Below are positions 42,326-50,798 of a DNA stretch of 64,000 nucleotides, one piece after another. The notes beneath the pieces were generated by a model. It saw nothing but the letters and a program-made list of their open reading frames with translations, did not search any database and was not told the origin of the DNA. The DNA comes from JACVRM01 sp963817375. Lineage in GTDB: Bacteria; Actinomycetota; Thermoleophilia; Gaiellales; Gaiellaceae. The stretch spans positions 467,353-531,352 of the forward strand of contig CAWFOB010000005.1 of assembly GCA_963817375.1 (NCBI GenBank), in the 5' to 3' direction. Within the stretch, counting starts at the first letter, position 1; each line of letters starts with the position of its first letter. A program made the position numbers and the translations under genes.

Positions 42326-42547
42326 TTAGGCCAGCAGGCGGTACAGGATCACGGTGTTGATGAAGAACAACGCCGCGAACACGACCGTGAGGCGCGTCAG
42401 GTTGCGCTCGACGATGTGCGTCCCGCCCTGCGAGGTCGGCGTGAAGCCCATGCCGCCCATGCCCGCGTCGCGCCCCGAGTGCAGCAGCATGAGCGTGATC
42501 AGCCCGACGCAGACGATGAACTGGATGAAGACGACGACAGGAAGCAT
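42326..42547 (-). CDS. secG: Preprotein translocase subunit SecG
   Basis: 73 residues from ATG 42547. Two hydrophobic spans (LPVVVFIQFIVCVGLITLML and LTVVFAALFFINTVILY) flank the conserved cytoplasmic HSGRDAGMGGMGF loop. SecG aids SecYEG protein export. An in-frame ATG at 42571 would extend it by 8 residues; 42547 fits the family start. Confidence 0.9.
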   Translation of the reverse strand: MLPVVVFIQFIVCVGLITLMLLHSGRDAGMGGMGFTPTSQGGTHIVERNLTRLTVVFAALFFINTVILYRLLA

Positions 42548-42582
42548 CCGCGCCTCAGAATAGCGGCGCATGGACGCCGACG

Positions 42583-42763
42583 ATGCCCGGGCGCAAGATC
42601 CGGAAGCTGCTCGTCACCGGCGACAATCGCCTGAAGCAGGGCGCCGGCGCCGAGAAGGCGCGCGAGAGCTGGGAGCAGGCGCTCGAGGTCGCGCGCGAGG
42701 CGGGGCTCGAGGACAGGTGCGCCCGCTCGTCGAGATCAGGCTCAGCCGATCTCGAGCGCCTGA
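42583..42763 (+). CDS. Small TPR-like hypothetical protein, frameshifted
   Basis: ATG 42583, 35 bp from the divergent secG start. It reads PGRKIRKLLVTGDNRLKQG, then AEKARESWEQALEVAREAGLED, a helix pair resembling one tetratricopeptide repeat. One missing base near 42716 and one extra near 42743 would restore VRPLVEIRLADLERL and a stop near 42763. Its 3' end overlaps the convergent glycosyltransferase. Function unknown. Confidence 0.5.
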
Positions 42764-43764
42764 CCGGATCCGCTCGAGGATCGCCTCGATCCGCTCCGCC
42801 TGCCGGTTCACGTCGTGCTCGGCCGCGGCCGCCCGCGCGGCGTCGTTCGGGCTCGGGCAGCGCGGCGGCCGCGCGCATCGCCGTCGGCGATCGCCTCCTC
42901 GTCGAGCGGGTCGACCAGGACACCGGCCTCGGGCGGCACGAACTCCGGCGGGCCGCCGACCCGCGTCGCGACCACGGACCGGCCGCAGGCCATCGCCTCG
43001 AGGAGCGCCTGGCCGAACGGCTCGACGAGGCTCGGCTGGCAGACGACGTCGGCGGCGCGCGAGCCAGCGGGCGACCCGGTCGTGCTCGACGCGGCCGGCC
43101 AGCCGGATGCCCGGCCGGCCCTCGAGCTGCGCGCGCAGCGGCCCGTCGCCGACGAACGCCAGCCGGCCCTCGCCGAGGCGCTCGAACGCGGCGCGCGAGG
43201 CGAAGCACGTTCTTGCGCTCGTCGAGGCCGCCCACGCAGACGAACGCGGGGCCGTCGCCCTCCCAGCCGAGCTCGGCCCTCGCGGCCGCGGCGTCGGCCG
43301 GCGCGAAGCGGTCGAGGTCGACGCCGCAGTCGACGACCTCGACGCGTCCGCGCGCCTCGGGGATGCGCTCCTCGAGCTCGCGGCGCAGGTAGTCCGACAC
43401 GGCGACGATCGCGGCCGCCCGCCGCACGACGAAGCGCGTCGCGGCGGCGACGCCGCGCATCGTCCCGATGTTCCGGACGTCCTGGCCGTGCGCGGTCACG
43501 AGCACCGGGGCGCGCCCGGCGAGCGCGGCGAGCCCCGTCGGAAACAGGAAGTGGCTCCAGACGACGTCCGGCGGCGGCGGCGCTGCGCGGGCGCGCCGCG
43601 GCAAGGCTCACGTACTTGCCGAGCCCGGCGCCGCGCCGGTCGATCACGACGCGGTCGATCTCGTGCCCGCGCCGCTCGACCGCGTCGGCCAGGTCGCGCA
43701 CGAACACGCCGTAGTCGGGCGCCTCGGGGCCGGGGTACATCTGGGAGACGAGCAGGATCCGCAT
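42742..43764 (-). CDS. GT4-family glycosyltransferase, frameshifted
   Basis: ATG 43764 opens MRILLVSQMYPGPEAPDYGVF, typical of GT-B glycosyltransferases. Later pieces: HFLFPTGLAALAG, VTAHGQDVRNIG, AIVAVSDYLRRELEE, VVDCGVDLDRFAP, FVCVGGLDERKNVLRLA, and the donor-binding QPSLVEPFGQALLEAMACG, then VVATRVGGPPEFV. About 340 residues. Probably transfers a sugar to a lipid or polysaccharide acceptor. Shifts lie near 43600, 43200, 43065 and 42890. The stop near 42742 is one base out of frame. Confidence 0.82.
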
Positions 43765-43776
43765 CAGGCACAACCT

Positions 43777-43949
43777 TGACACGGACTTCCGTCAGGGGCT
43801 GTCCCCGCGGAGCGGGGGCTGTCCCCAGTGCGTGCATAGGGCGACGCCCGGCTTTGGCCGAAAACGGTTTTCGAAAAGCGGGGTATCGCCCAGGCACTGG
43901 GGACAGCCCCCGCTGTCGCGGGGACAGCCCCTGGCGACAGTCCCTGTCA
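43777..43949. mobile_element. 173-bp MITE-like palindromic element
   Basis: The outer 30 bases (TGACACGGACTTCCG... and TGACAGGGACTGTCG... read inward on opposite strands) match at 25 positions and continue through repeated GGGGCTGTCCCC motifs to about 55 bp per arm. The centre is a second palindrome (CGAAAAC-G-GTTTTCG) flanked by GGGCGA/TCGCCC. There is no ORF. It resembles the non-autonomous GGGGACAG-type palindromic elements that are mobilised in trans. It ends 16 bp before the RuBisCO-like gene. Confidence 0.65.
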
Positions 43950-43964
43950 CAGTTGCAGTGCCAG

Positions 43965-44960
43965 ATGCTGCGCGTCATCTATGAGCTGTCGCCGCCGGAG
44001 GCGATCGAGGCGCTGGTGCGCGTGACCTCCACGGGCGTCCCGGCGGATCCGGGCGGCGCGCGGCCGACCGTCGAGGCGGACGGCGAGCGGGTGACGCTGA
44101 CCTACCCGGATGCGAACTGGGGCGCCGACCTCAGCCTCCTCGTCTCCTCGGTCGTCGCCGGCGAGTGGGGCGACTCCGGCGCGCTCGAGCGGTGCCGGCT
44201 CGTCCACGTCGACTGGCCGGACGGCCTGCCCGGGCCGGCGCACGAGGCGCCCGACCGCGTCCTCGTCGGGGCGATCGTCAAGCCGGCGCTCGGGCTCTCG
44301 CCGCGCGAGGCGGCGGCCACGGCCGGCGAGCTGGCCGCGGGCGGCGCCGACCTCGTGAAGGACGACGAGCTGATCGGCGACCGCCCGTGGAGCCCACTCG
44401 AGGAACGCGTCCGCGCCATCGTCGCCGCGATCCCCGAGCATGTCGCCTACGTCGCGAACGTGACCGGCTCGGCGGACGGCCTGCTCGGCCGCGCCGAGCG
44501 GGCGGTCGAGCTCGGCGCGAAGGGGCTGCTCGTGAACGCCTGGGCGCAGGGCTTCGACGCCGTCCGCGTCCTGCGCGAGCGCGACCTCGGCGCGTCCGTC
44601 TTCGCGCACCGGGCCGGCGGCGCGCCCTGGCTGCGCGGCATCGTCGGCGCCGGCGGCGGCCCGATCGCGAGCCTGACGCGCATGGCCGGCTCCGACTACG
44701 TCCTGGTCGGCTCGTTCACCGGGAAGCTCGCCGACGACCCGGCCGACGTCCAGGCCGCGATCGCGGCCTGCCACGCACCCGCCGGCGTGCCGCGCGCCGT
44801 CGCCGTGCTCGGCGGCGGGGTATCGCCCGACAACGCAGCGGCGCAGGTCGAGCGGGCCGGCACGCGCTCCGGCGTGATGGCGTTGCTCGGCTCCGCCGCG
44901 TACGCCTACCCCGGCGGCGCGCGCGAGGCGGTCGCCGCGACGGTGGCGGCGGTCCGGTGA
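43965..44960 (+). CDS. RuBisCO-like protein (form IV-like), short
   Basis: 331 residues, intact. The barrel carries recognisable RuBisCO large-subunit motifs: GAIVKPALGLSP (Lys106; the second active-site Lys is Ala), GGADLVKDDE (Lys132, Asp134 and Glu135 of the carbamate/metal site), FAHRAGG (His215-Arg216), and a loop-6-like VGSFTGKLAD (Lys254). VLGGGVSPDN follows in the phosphate-binding region. RuBisCO is about 460 residues; here the N-terminal domain is only about 95. RLPs act as enolases or isomerases in methionine salvage and related pathways. The GTGA overlap with mtnA supports this. No SD was seen; start chosen by length. Confidence 0.85.
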   Translation: MLRVIYELSPPEAIEALVRVTSTGVPADPGGARPTVEADGERVTLTYPDANWGADLSLLVSSVVAGEWGDSGALERCRLVHVDWPDGLPGPAHEAPDRVLVGAIVKPALGLSPREAAATAGELAAGGADLVKDDELIGDRPWSPLEERVRAIVAAIPEHVAYVANVTGSADGLLGRAERAVELGAKGLLVNAWAQGFDAVRVLRERDLGASVFAHRAGGAPWLRGIVGAGGGPIASLTRMAGSDYVLVGSFTGKLADDPADVQAAIAACHAPAGVPRAVAVLGGGVSPDNAAAQVERAGTRSGVMALLGSAAYAYPGGAREAVAATVAAVR

Positions 44961-45922
44961 GCGACCCGATCCCGCCGACGATCGAGCTGGAGGGCGCGCA
45001 CGTCCGCCTCATCGACCAGCGCCTCCTGCCCGGCGAGCTGGTCATGCTCGAGTGCCGGACGGTCGACGAGCTGTGCGACGCGATCATCACCCTCGCCGTC
45101 CGCGGCGCACCCGCGCTCGGCGCGGCCGGGGCGATGGGCATCGCACTCGCCAGCCTCACGGGAGAGCCGCTCGACGAGGCGGCGCGCAAGCTCAAGGCGA
45201 CGCGCCCGACGGCGGTCAACCTCGCCTGGGGCGTCGATCGCGCGCTGGCTGCGCAGGACCCGGTCGCGGAGGCGATGCTGATCGCGGTCGAGGACGTCGA
45301 GCGCAACCGGCGCATCGGCGCCAACGGCGCCCCGCTGCTCCCGCCGGGCGCGCGCGTGCTGACGCACTGCAACGCCGGCTCGCTGGCGACGGTCGGCTAC
45401 GGCACGGCGATCGGCGTGATCCGCGCGGCGCACGAGCAGGGCCGCGAGCCCAGCGTCTGGGTCGACGAGACGCGGCCGGTGCTCCAGGGCGCACGGCTGA
45501 CGGCGTGGGAGCTGGCGCGGCTCGGCATCCCGTTCCGGCTGGTCGCCGACGTGATGGCCGCCGGCCTGATGGCCGCCGGCGAGGTCGACGCAGTCGTCGT
45601 CGGCGCCGACCGCGTCGCCGCCAACGGCGACGTCGCCAACAAGGTCGGCACGTACGGGCTGGCGGTGCTCGCCGCGCACCATTCGATCCCGTTCTACGTC
45701 GCGGCCCCCGTGTCGACGCTCGACCCGGCAACGCCGACCGGCGCCGAGATCCCGGTCGAGCAGCGCGCCGCCGAGGAGGTGGCCGAGCTCGCCGGCACCC
45801 GGATCGCGCCGCCGGGCGTCGAGGTCGACAACCGCGCCTTCGACGTCACCCCTGCGAACCTGGTCACCGCCTGGGTGACGGAGGAGGGCGTCGCCCGCTC
45901 GCCCGGCGACCTGCCCCGATGA
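44957..45922 (+). CDS. mtnA: Methylthioribose-1-phosphate isomerase (MtnA)
   Basis: 321 residues, intact, coupled to the RLP by GTGA. Family signatures: VRGAPALGAAGAMGIALA, RPTAVNLAWGVDRAL, the catalytic Cys in VLTHCNAGSLATVGYG, VWVDETRPVLQGARLTAWEL, VVVGADRVAANGDVANKVGTY with the catalytic Asp, and PFYVAAPVSTLD. Converts methylthioribose-1-phosphate to methylthioribulose-1-phosphate. An eIF2B-like paralogue is unlikely because both catalytic residues are present. Confidence 0.93.
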   Translation: MSDPIPPTIELEGAHVRLIDQRLLPGELVMLECRTVDELCDAIITLAVRGAPALGAAGAMGIALASLTGEPLDEAARKLKATRPTAVNLAWGVDRALAAQDPVAEAMLIAVEDVERNRRIGANGAPLLPPGARVLTHCNAGSLATVGYGTAIGVIRAAHEQGREPSVWVDETRPVLQGARLTAWELARLGIPFRLVADVMAAGLMAAGEVDAVVVGADRVAANGDVANKVGTYGLAVLAAHHSIPFYVAAPVSTLDPATPTGAEIPVEQRAAEEVAELAGTRIAPPGVEVDNRAFDVTPANLVTAWVTEEGVARSPGDLPR

Positions 45923-45925
45923 CGT

Positions 45926-47507
45926 CTAGGCGCGCTGCGCGTCGTACATGCCGAACTCGTCGCGGAGCACGCCGCTGATCTCGCCGACGGTGCAGCGCAC
46001 GCGCAGCGCCTCGCGCATGGCCGGGAGCAGGTTCTCCGTCCCGCGCGCGACGCGGCGCACCTCCTCGAGCGCCGCCTCGCGCCGCCGCTGCGTCGCGCTC
46101 CGCACGCACGCGCGCCGTCCGCTCGAGCTGCCGCTGCTCCGCGGCCGGGTCGATGCGCTGCAGCTCCACGTCCTCCCCCTCCGCCTCCTCGTAGCGGTTG
46201 ACGCCGACGATCACGCGCTCGCCGGACTCGACCTCCTGCTGGTAGCGGAACGCCGAGTCCTCGATCTCGCGCTGGACGAACTCCTGCTCGATCGCGGCGA
46301 CCGCGCCGCCGAGCTCGTCGATCCGCTCGAGCAGCTCGCGGGCGCGCGCCTCCAGCTCGTCCGTCATCGCCTCGATGAAGTAGGCGCCGCCGAGCGGGTC
46401 GGCCGTGTCGGTCCCTCCGGCCTCGCCGGCCAGGATCTGCTGCGTCCGCAGCGCGATCCGCGCCGAGCGCGCCGTCGGCAGCGCGAGCGCCTCGTCGAAC
46501 GCGTTCGTGTGGATCGACTGCGCGCCGCCGCACACTGCCGCCAGCGCCTGGACTGTGACGCGCGCGACGTTGTTCTCCGGCTGCTGCGCGGTCAGCGTCG
46601 AGCCGCCCGTCTGCGCGTGGAAGCGGAGCGCCTGCGCCTTCGGGTTCGTCGCGCCGAAGCGCTCGCGCATGATCTCGGCCCACAGCCGGCGCGCCGCCCT
46701 GAACTTCGCCACCTCCTGGAAGAAGTGGTTGTGCGCGTTGAAGAAGAACGAGAGCCGCGCACCGAAGTCGTCCGGCGAGAGCCCGGCGTCGACGGCCGCC
46801 TGGCAGTACGCGATCCCGTTCGCGAGCGTGAAGGCGAGCTCCTGGACGGCGGTCGCCCCCGCCTCGCGGATGTGGTACCCGGAGATCGAGATCGTGTTCC
46901 AGGCCGGCAGGCGCTCGGCGCAGTACGCGAACAGGTCGGTCGTGATCCGCATCGACGGCCGCGGCGGGTAGATGTAGTTCCCGCGGGCGCAGTACTCCTT
47001 GAGGATGTCGTTCTGCACCGTGCCGCGCAGGCGATCACCGGCGACTCCCTGGGCCTCGGCAACGAGCTCGTAGAGGAGCAGGAGCAGCGCCGCCGGGGCG
47101 TTGATCGTCATCGACGTCGAGACGGCGTCGAGCGGAATCTCCGCGAAGAGAAGCTCCATGTCCGCGATCGAGTCGATCGCGACGCCGGTCCGCCCCACCT
47201 CGCCGAGCGCGCGCGGGTCGTCGGAGTCGTAGCCCAGCTGGGTCGGGAGGTCGAACGCGACCGAGAGCCCGGTCTGCCCGCGGTCGAGCAGGAACCGGAA
47301 GCGCTCGTTCGTCTCCTCGGCCGACGCGAAGCCCGCGTACTGCCGGATCGTCCACGGGCGCCCCCGATACATGTCCTTGTACGGGCCGCGCGTGAATGGG
47401 TACTGGCCGGGCGTCTCTGGCTCGAGGCCGGCCACGTCCGCCTCGGTGTAGACGGGCTTGATCTCGATGCCGGAGTCGGTCTCGCGCCGGTCCTCCGCTG
47501 TTGCCAC
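45926..47507 (-). CDS. Methylmalonyl-CoA mutase-family large subunit (no B12 domain), one frameshift
   Basis: About 526 residues from GTG 47507. Mutase core: PFTRGPYKDMYRGRPWTIRQYAGF, GLSVAFDLPTQLGYDSDD, SMTINAPAALLL, PRPSMRITTDLFAYC, NTISISGYHIREAGA, and TGGSTLTAQQPENNVARV, then IHTNAFDEALALPT. The C-terminal cobalamin-binding domain is absent, so a separate small subunit is needed. Substrate may be methylmalonyl-CoA or another acyl-CoA. A shift near 46110 splits the last 60 residues, which end GMYDAQRA. Nine bp after the MarR gene. Confidence 0.87.
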
Positions 47508-47516
47508 CCGGCCATG

Positions 47517-47975
47517 CTACGTCGCCGGCGGCTCCCCCTCCCCCGCCAGCGCCTGCACCGCGAGCCGTACGCGCCGCACGGCGTCCTCATGCTCGCGCAG
47601 CTGCCCCTCGAGCGCGGCGTCGATGCGGTGCAGCGCACGCTGGAACGCCGGAATGCCGCGGTCGAAGATGGCCTGGCCCTCCGGCGTCAGCTCGAGCAGC
47701 GTCGAGCGCCCGTCGCGCGGGTTCGGGACCTCCCGGACGTGCCCGCGCTCGATCAGGCCCCGGAGGATGTCGCGCTCGGTCGTGCGCGGCCGGCCGGTCG
47801 CCTCGGCGAGCTGCGTGCGGGTGACAGGCTGCATGACTCCGATGAACGAGAGCGGCCCGTACTCGGCCGGGTCGACGCCGACGGCGCGCAGCTCGGCGTT
47901 CGACACCTCCCACGCGTACCGGCCCGCAACGAGGAGCTCGTTGACGATCGCACCGCGGACGGGCGGCTCGCTCAC
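47517..47975 (-). CDS. MarR-family transcriptional regulator
   Basis: 152 residues from GTG 47975. Winged-helix region: YGPLSFIGVMQPVTRTQLAEATG, RTTERDILRGLIERGHV, NPRDGRSTLLELTPEG with the wing, and a C-terminal dimerisation helix. Lies between the NHL-repeat gene and the mutase gene, both on the same strand with 7-9 bp gaps, so it probably regulates this operon. The nested palindrome at 49068-49109 is a possible operator. Confidence 0.85.
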   Translation of the reverse strand: MSEPPVRGAIVNELLVAGRYAWEVSNAELRAVGVDPAEYGPLSFIGVMQPVTRTQLAEATGRPRTTERDILRGLIERGHVREVPNPRDGRSTLLELTPEGQAIFDRGIPAFQRALHRIDAALEGQLREHEDAVRRVRLAVQALAGEGEPPAT

Positions 47976-47982
47976 GGGCGGA

Positions 47983-49056
47983 TTATCCGCGTGCGACCGG
48001 TTCGAGCTCGCCGAAATAGGTCAGCCGCATGATCCGCTTGTCCTCCCAGAGGTTGACGTAGACGGTGCCGTCGGTGGTCACGGCGACGCCGTTCGCGGTC
48101 GACGACGTGAGCATGCGCACGGTGAGCCCTGCGGGCGTCGTGCGGGTGACGCCGCCGCCCTGGCCTCCGCGCACGACGTCCGCCGAGTAGATGCTGCCGT
48201 CCGGGCCGACGGCGAGCGCGACGGTGATCCCGACGTCTCCGCCGAAGGTCGTGATCGCCCCGGTCGCGAGGTCGATGCGCCGGATGTGCCGGTTCTCGGT
48301 GTCGGCCACGTAGAGCGCGCTGTCCTGCCCGACCACGACCGCGTGCGGGTGGAAGAGCGTCGCGGCCGTCGCCGGGCCACCGTCGCCCGTGTAGCCCTCG
48401 GTGCCGTTGCCGGCGATCGTCGTGACCGTCCCGTTCGGCGCGATGCGCTTGACGTAGCCGGCGTAGACCGTCACGTAGAGGTTGCCGGCCGCGTCGACCG
48501 CGACCCAGTCGGCGTCCATCGGCTCGGTGACGCGCGTGAACGACGAGCCGTCGACGCGGTAGACGGCGCCGTCGCGACCCGCGACGTAGGTGATGCCGCC
48601 GGCAACGATCGCGTTGTAGGCCCCGACGCCGGAGGCCACCGTGCTGACCGCACCGCCGTTCAGGCGCAGCAGCCCGCCCTCGCGGAGCTGCGCGACGAGC
48701 AGGCCGCCCGCCGGGTCGGCGGCGATGGCGATCGGGTCGACGATCAGCGGGCTCTTCGCGACGTCGACGGACACGCTCCCGAGGCGCACGACGCGGCCCC
48801 CCACTCGCACGGCGAGCGCCCAGGAGCCGGCGCGCGGGAACCGGAGGGAGACGGTTGCGCGGCCGTTCGCCTTCGGGGCGAGCGCCGCGTGCAGGGTGGT
48901 CGCGCCGCGCGCCTCGAGCGTCGCGCGTGTGCGGGGCTTGATCGAGACCGTCGCGCGCCAGAGCGTGCCGACGGTGGCGGCTCGCGGGACGGCCACCGGC
49001 TTCACCGTCGGCGGCTTCGAAGCGACGAGCAGGGCGGCGAGCGCGAGCGCGAGCAT
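47983..49056 (-). CDS. Secreted NHL-repeat beta-propeller protein
   Basis: 357 residues. A hydrophobic N-terminus (MLALALAALLVASKPP) acts as a signal peptide, followed by a beta-sandwich part (residues about 25-100). Then come five to six NHL blades: IAIAADPAGGLLVAQ, NLYVTVYAGYVKRI, GTVTTIAGNGTEGYTGDGG, ALYVADTENRHIRRID, VGPDGSIYSAD and VTTDGTVYVNLWEDKRI. Likely an extracytoplasmic ligand-binding or scaffold protein; enzymatic function is not visible. First gene of a possible NHL-MarR-mutase operon. Confidence 0.82.
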   Translation of the reverse strand: MLALALAALLVASKPPTVKPVAVPRAATVGTLWRATVSIKPRTRATLEARGATTLHAALAPKANGRATVSLRFPRAGSWALAVRVGGRVVRLGSVSVDVAKSPLIVDPIAIAADPAGGLLVAQLREGGLLRLNGGAVSTVASGVGAYNAIVAGGITYVAGRDGAVYRVDGSSFTRVTEPMDADWVAVDAAGNLYVTVYAGYVKRIAPNGTVTTIAGNGTEGYTGDGGPATAATLFHPHAVVVGQDSALYVADTENRHIRRIDLATGAITTFGGDVGITVALAVGPDGSIYSADVVRGGQGGGVTRTTPAGLTVRMLTSSTANGVAVTTDGTVYVNLWEDKRIMRLTYFGELEPVARG

Positions 49057-49067
49057 GGCTTCCTCCT

Positions 49068-49109
49068 AGTGCGGCGATTTCGCCGTACTTATGGCGGAAC
49101 CGCCGCACT
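49068..49109. promoter_or_regulatory. Nested palindromes in the divergent NHL/moaX promoter region
   Basis: AGTGCGGCGATTTCGCC (49068-49084) and GGCGGAACCGCCGCACT (49093-49109) form an imperfect 17-bp inverted repeat, and each contains its own palindrome (GGCGA-TT-TCGCC and GGCGG-AA-CCGCC). The layout suits cooperative binding of a dimeric repressor such as the MarR protein of this operon (inference). Confidence 0.55.
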
Positions 49110-49133
49110 TTGTCAAGGACTACGCTCCGCCCC

Positions 49134-49763
49134 GTGATCCGCGTCCGCCTCTTCGCCGGCCTGCGCGAGCGCGCCGGCTGGTCGTCCCGGGAGCTCGACG
49201 GCGTCGCCCGCGTGGGCGACGTCTGGGCGGCGCTCGGCCTCGGCGACCAGCCCGCCGGTCTCCTCTACGCGGTCAACAGGGAGTACGCGACGCCCGAGCG
49301 CGAGCTCGCCGACGGCGACGAGGTGGCGCTGATCCCGCCGGTCTCAGGCGGTGCCTTCCGGCTCTCGGGGCAGCCGCTCTCGCTCGACGTGGTCGTGGCC
49401 GAGGTCGCGGACGAACGCGCCGGCGCGATCGCCACCTTCACCGGCACGACGCGCCGCCAGTCGCGCGGCCGGGACGTCGTCCACCTCGACTACGAGGCCT
49501 ATGAGGGCATGGCCGAGCAGGTCATGGCGGAGATCGCCGCCGAGCTCGAGGCCCGCTACGAGCTTTGCTCGATCGCGATCCACCACCGGGTCGGGCGGGT
49601 CGGCATCGGGGAGACGAGCGTCGTCATCGCGGTCTCCGCGCCGCACCGGGCCGACGCGCTCGCCGCCTGCAAGGACGCCATCGACACGCTCAAGGAGCGT
49701 GTGCCGCTCTGGAAGAAGGAGGTCTACGAGGGCGGCGAGGAGTGGATCGGGCGCGGTTCCTAG
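49134..49763 (+). CDS. moaX: MoaD-MoaE fusion, molybdopterin synthase (MoaX type)
   Basis: 209 residues, intact. Residues 1-80 are a MoaD ubiquitin-like fold (VRLFAGLRERAG, YAVNREYATPERELADGDEVALIPPVSGG). Residues 85-209 are MoaE (LDVVVAEVADERAGAIATFTGTTR, VVHLDYEAYEGMAEQVM, IAIHHRVGRVGIGE, LKERVPLWKKEVYEGGEEW). In free MoaD the Gly-Gly is the C-terminus and is thiocarboxylated; here it is followed by AFRL, so processing after Gly-Gly is expected, as in the mycobacterial MoaX. Makes molybdopterin from precursor Z. GTG 49134. Confidence 0.9.
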   Translation: MIRVRLFAGLRERAGWSSRELDGVARVGDVWAALGLGDQPAGLLYAVNREYATPERELADGDEVALIPPVSGGAFRLSGQPLSLDVVVAEVADERAGAIATFTGTTRRQSRGRDVVHLDYEAYEGMAEQVMAEIAAELEARYELCSIAIHHRVGRVGIGETSVVIAVSAPHRADALAACKDAIDTLKERVPLWKKEVYEGGEEWIGRGS

Positions 49764-49815
49764 ATTCACCAAGGGCGGGCCGGCACGGACCGACCCACCC
49801 TCGGCACGGATGGGA

Positions 49816-50562
49816 TCAGGCGGCGGTCACGGTCCACACGCCGCCGATCGACGTGAACCCCGTCCCGGACGACGTCACGGAGATCTCGAAGCCGAAACGA
49901 CCAACCCCCGTGATGCTGGTTTCCGGGTTTGCGATGTTCACCAGTCCGGGTGTGTTCATGTTGAAGGTCTGCTTCTGGTAGATGCACGCGTACCCTGCGG
50001 CCGCCTGTCCCGCTCCCGGGCAGTGCGTCGCGAAGCTCGCGGTGACGTAGACGGTATGCGCCGAATCGATCGCGGACTGCAGCGGAATTGGGATCGTGGC
50101 GAAGAGGTAGCCGTTCTCGGCGGCGGCAGCAGCCTGCCAGCCGGTGCCCCACACGCCAGATTCCGTCTCGCCTGATTGCAGCGGCGTCAGCGCGGAGCGG
50201 CCGGGGGGACCAGTGGCTCCCGCAGCTCCAGCGGCGCCCGCCGCTCCGGTAGCCCCGGTCGCGCCTGTCGGCCCTGCCGGGCCGGCCGGCCCGGCGGGCC
50301 CAGCGGGGCCGGCAGGCCCCTGTCGTCCGGCGGGCCCGCGCGTCAGCGACAGTGACGCCGAATCGATCTTCCCGTTCGAGCCGCGGACGACGACGGTGTT
50401 CCTCCGCGAGGTCTTTGACGGCGCGAACCCGCCGAGCTTGGCGGCATTACTGGCGAAGGCCACCCTCAATACCGTGGTGGCCGCAGCCCCGATCCCGGTT
50501 GCTCCGAGGAGTGCCACGACGACCGCGGTTGCAGAGAGTGCGGTGGGCAGCCGTTTCTTCAT
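49816..50562 (-). CDS. Secreted collagen-like (Gly-X-Y) repeat protein
   Basis: 248 residues from ATG 50562 with an AAAGGAGGAT SD. A signal-like N-terminus (LSATAVVVALLGATGIGAAA) is followed by about 60 residues rich in Ser/Arg, then about 15 Gly-X-Y triplets (GPAG, GPTG, GATG, GPPG). A C-terminal beta-rich domain has two Cys (CPGAG, YACIYQ) and FGFEISVTSSGTGF. Bacterial collagen-like stalks display globular heads at the cell surface; here the head is C-terminal. No anchor was seen. Confidence 0.82.
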   Translation of the reverse strand: MKKRLPTALSATAVVVALLGATGIGAAATTVLRVAFASNAAKLGGFAPSKTSRRNTVVVRGSNGKIDSASLSLTRGPAGRQGPAGPAGPAGPAGPAGPTGATGATGAAGAAGAAGATGPPGRSALTPLQSGETESGVWGTGWQAAAAAENGYLFATIPIPLQSAIDSAHTVYVTASFATHCPGAGQAAAGYACIYQKQTFNMNTPGLVNIANPETSITGVGRFGFEISVTSSGTGFTSIGGVWTVTAA

Positions 50563-50738
50563 CCGATCCTCCTTTCGGCTTGAGAGACGAATCGCCGCGC
50601 ACTCAGGTCAGGGACACAAGCCGTCACAGCGAGCCTCGAGAGTGAGGGTGGCGGCAGCATCCACTCCCAGACGACGCCTCCTTCTTCGCTGGCCGCCCAG
50701 ACTACGCCCCGCCCGTCGCACGTGAGCCGTGCGGCGCC

Positions 50739-50774
50739 GCCGGGAGGGTCGCCGCCACGGCGACCCTCCCCGGC
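50739..50774. repeat. Strong stem-loop upstream of the aldo/keto reductase
   Basis: GCCGGGAGGGTCGCCG (50739-50754) pairs with CGGCGACCCTCCCCGGC (50758-50774), with one bulged base and a 3-base loop. It lies in the 236-bp divergent gap between the collagen-like and reductase genes, so it is not an obvious terminator for either; a regulatory leader structure of the reductase is possible. Nothing else was seen in this gap. Confidence 0.5.
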
Positions 50775-50798
50775 AATGGCGCGATCAGCCAATCTGTC

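Noticed and set aside
42570..44960. 796-codon open frame joining the small gene, the antisense of the glycosyltransferase, the palindromic element and the RLP
   Set aside because: Only the last 331 codons show protein motifs; the rest is antisense or palindromic DNA.
45948..48032. 694-codon open frame on the plus strand
   Set aside because: It is antisense to the mutase and MarR genes, which have clear family motifs; long shadow frames are expected at this GC content.
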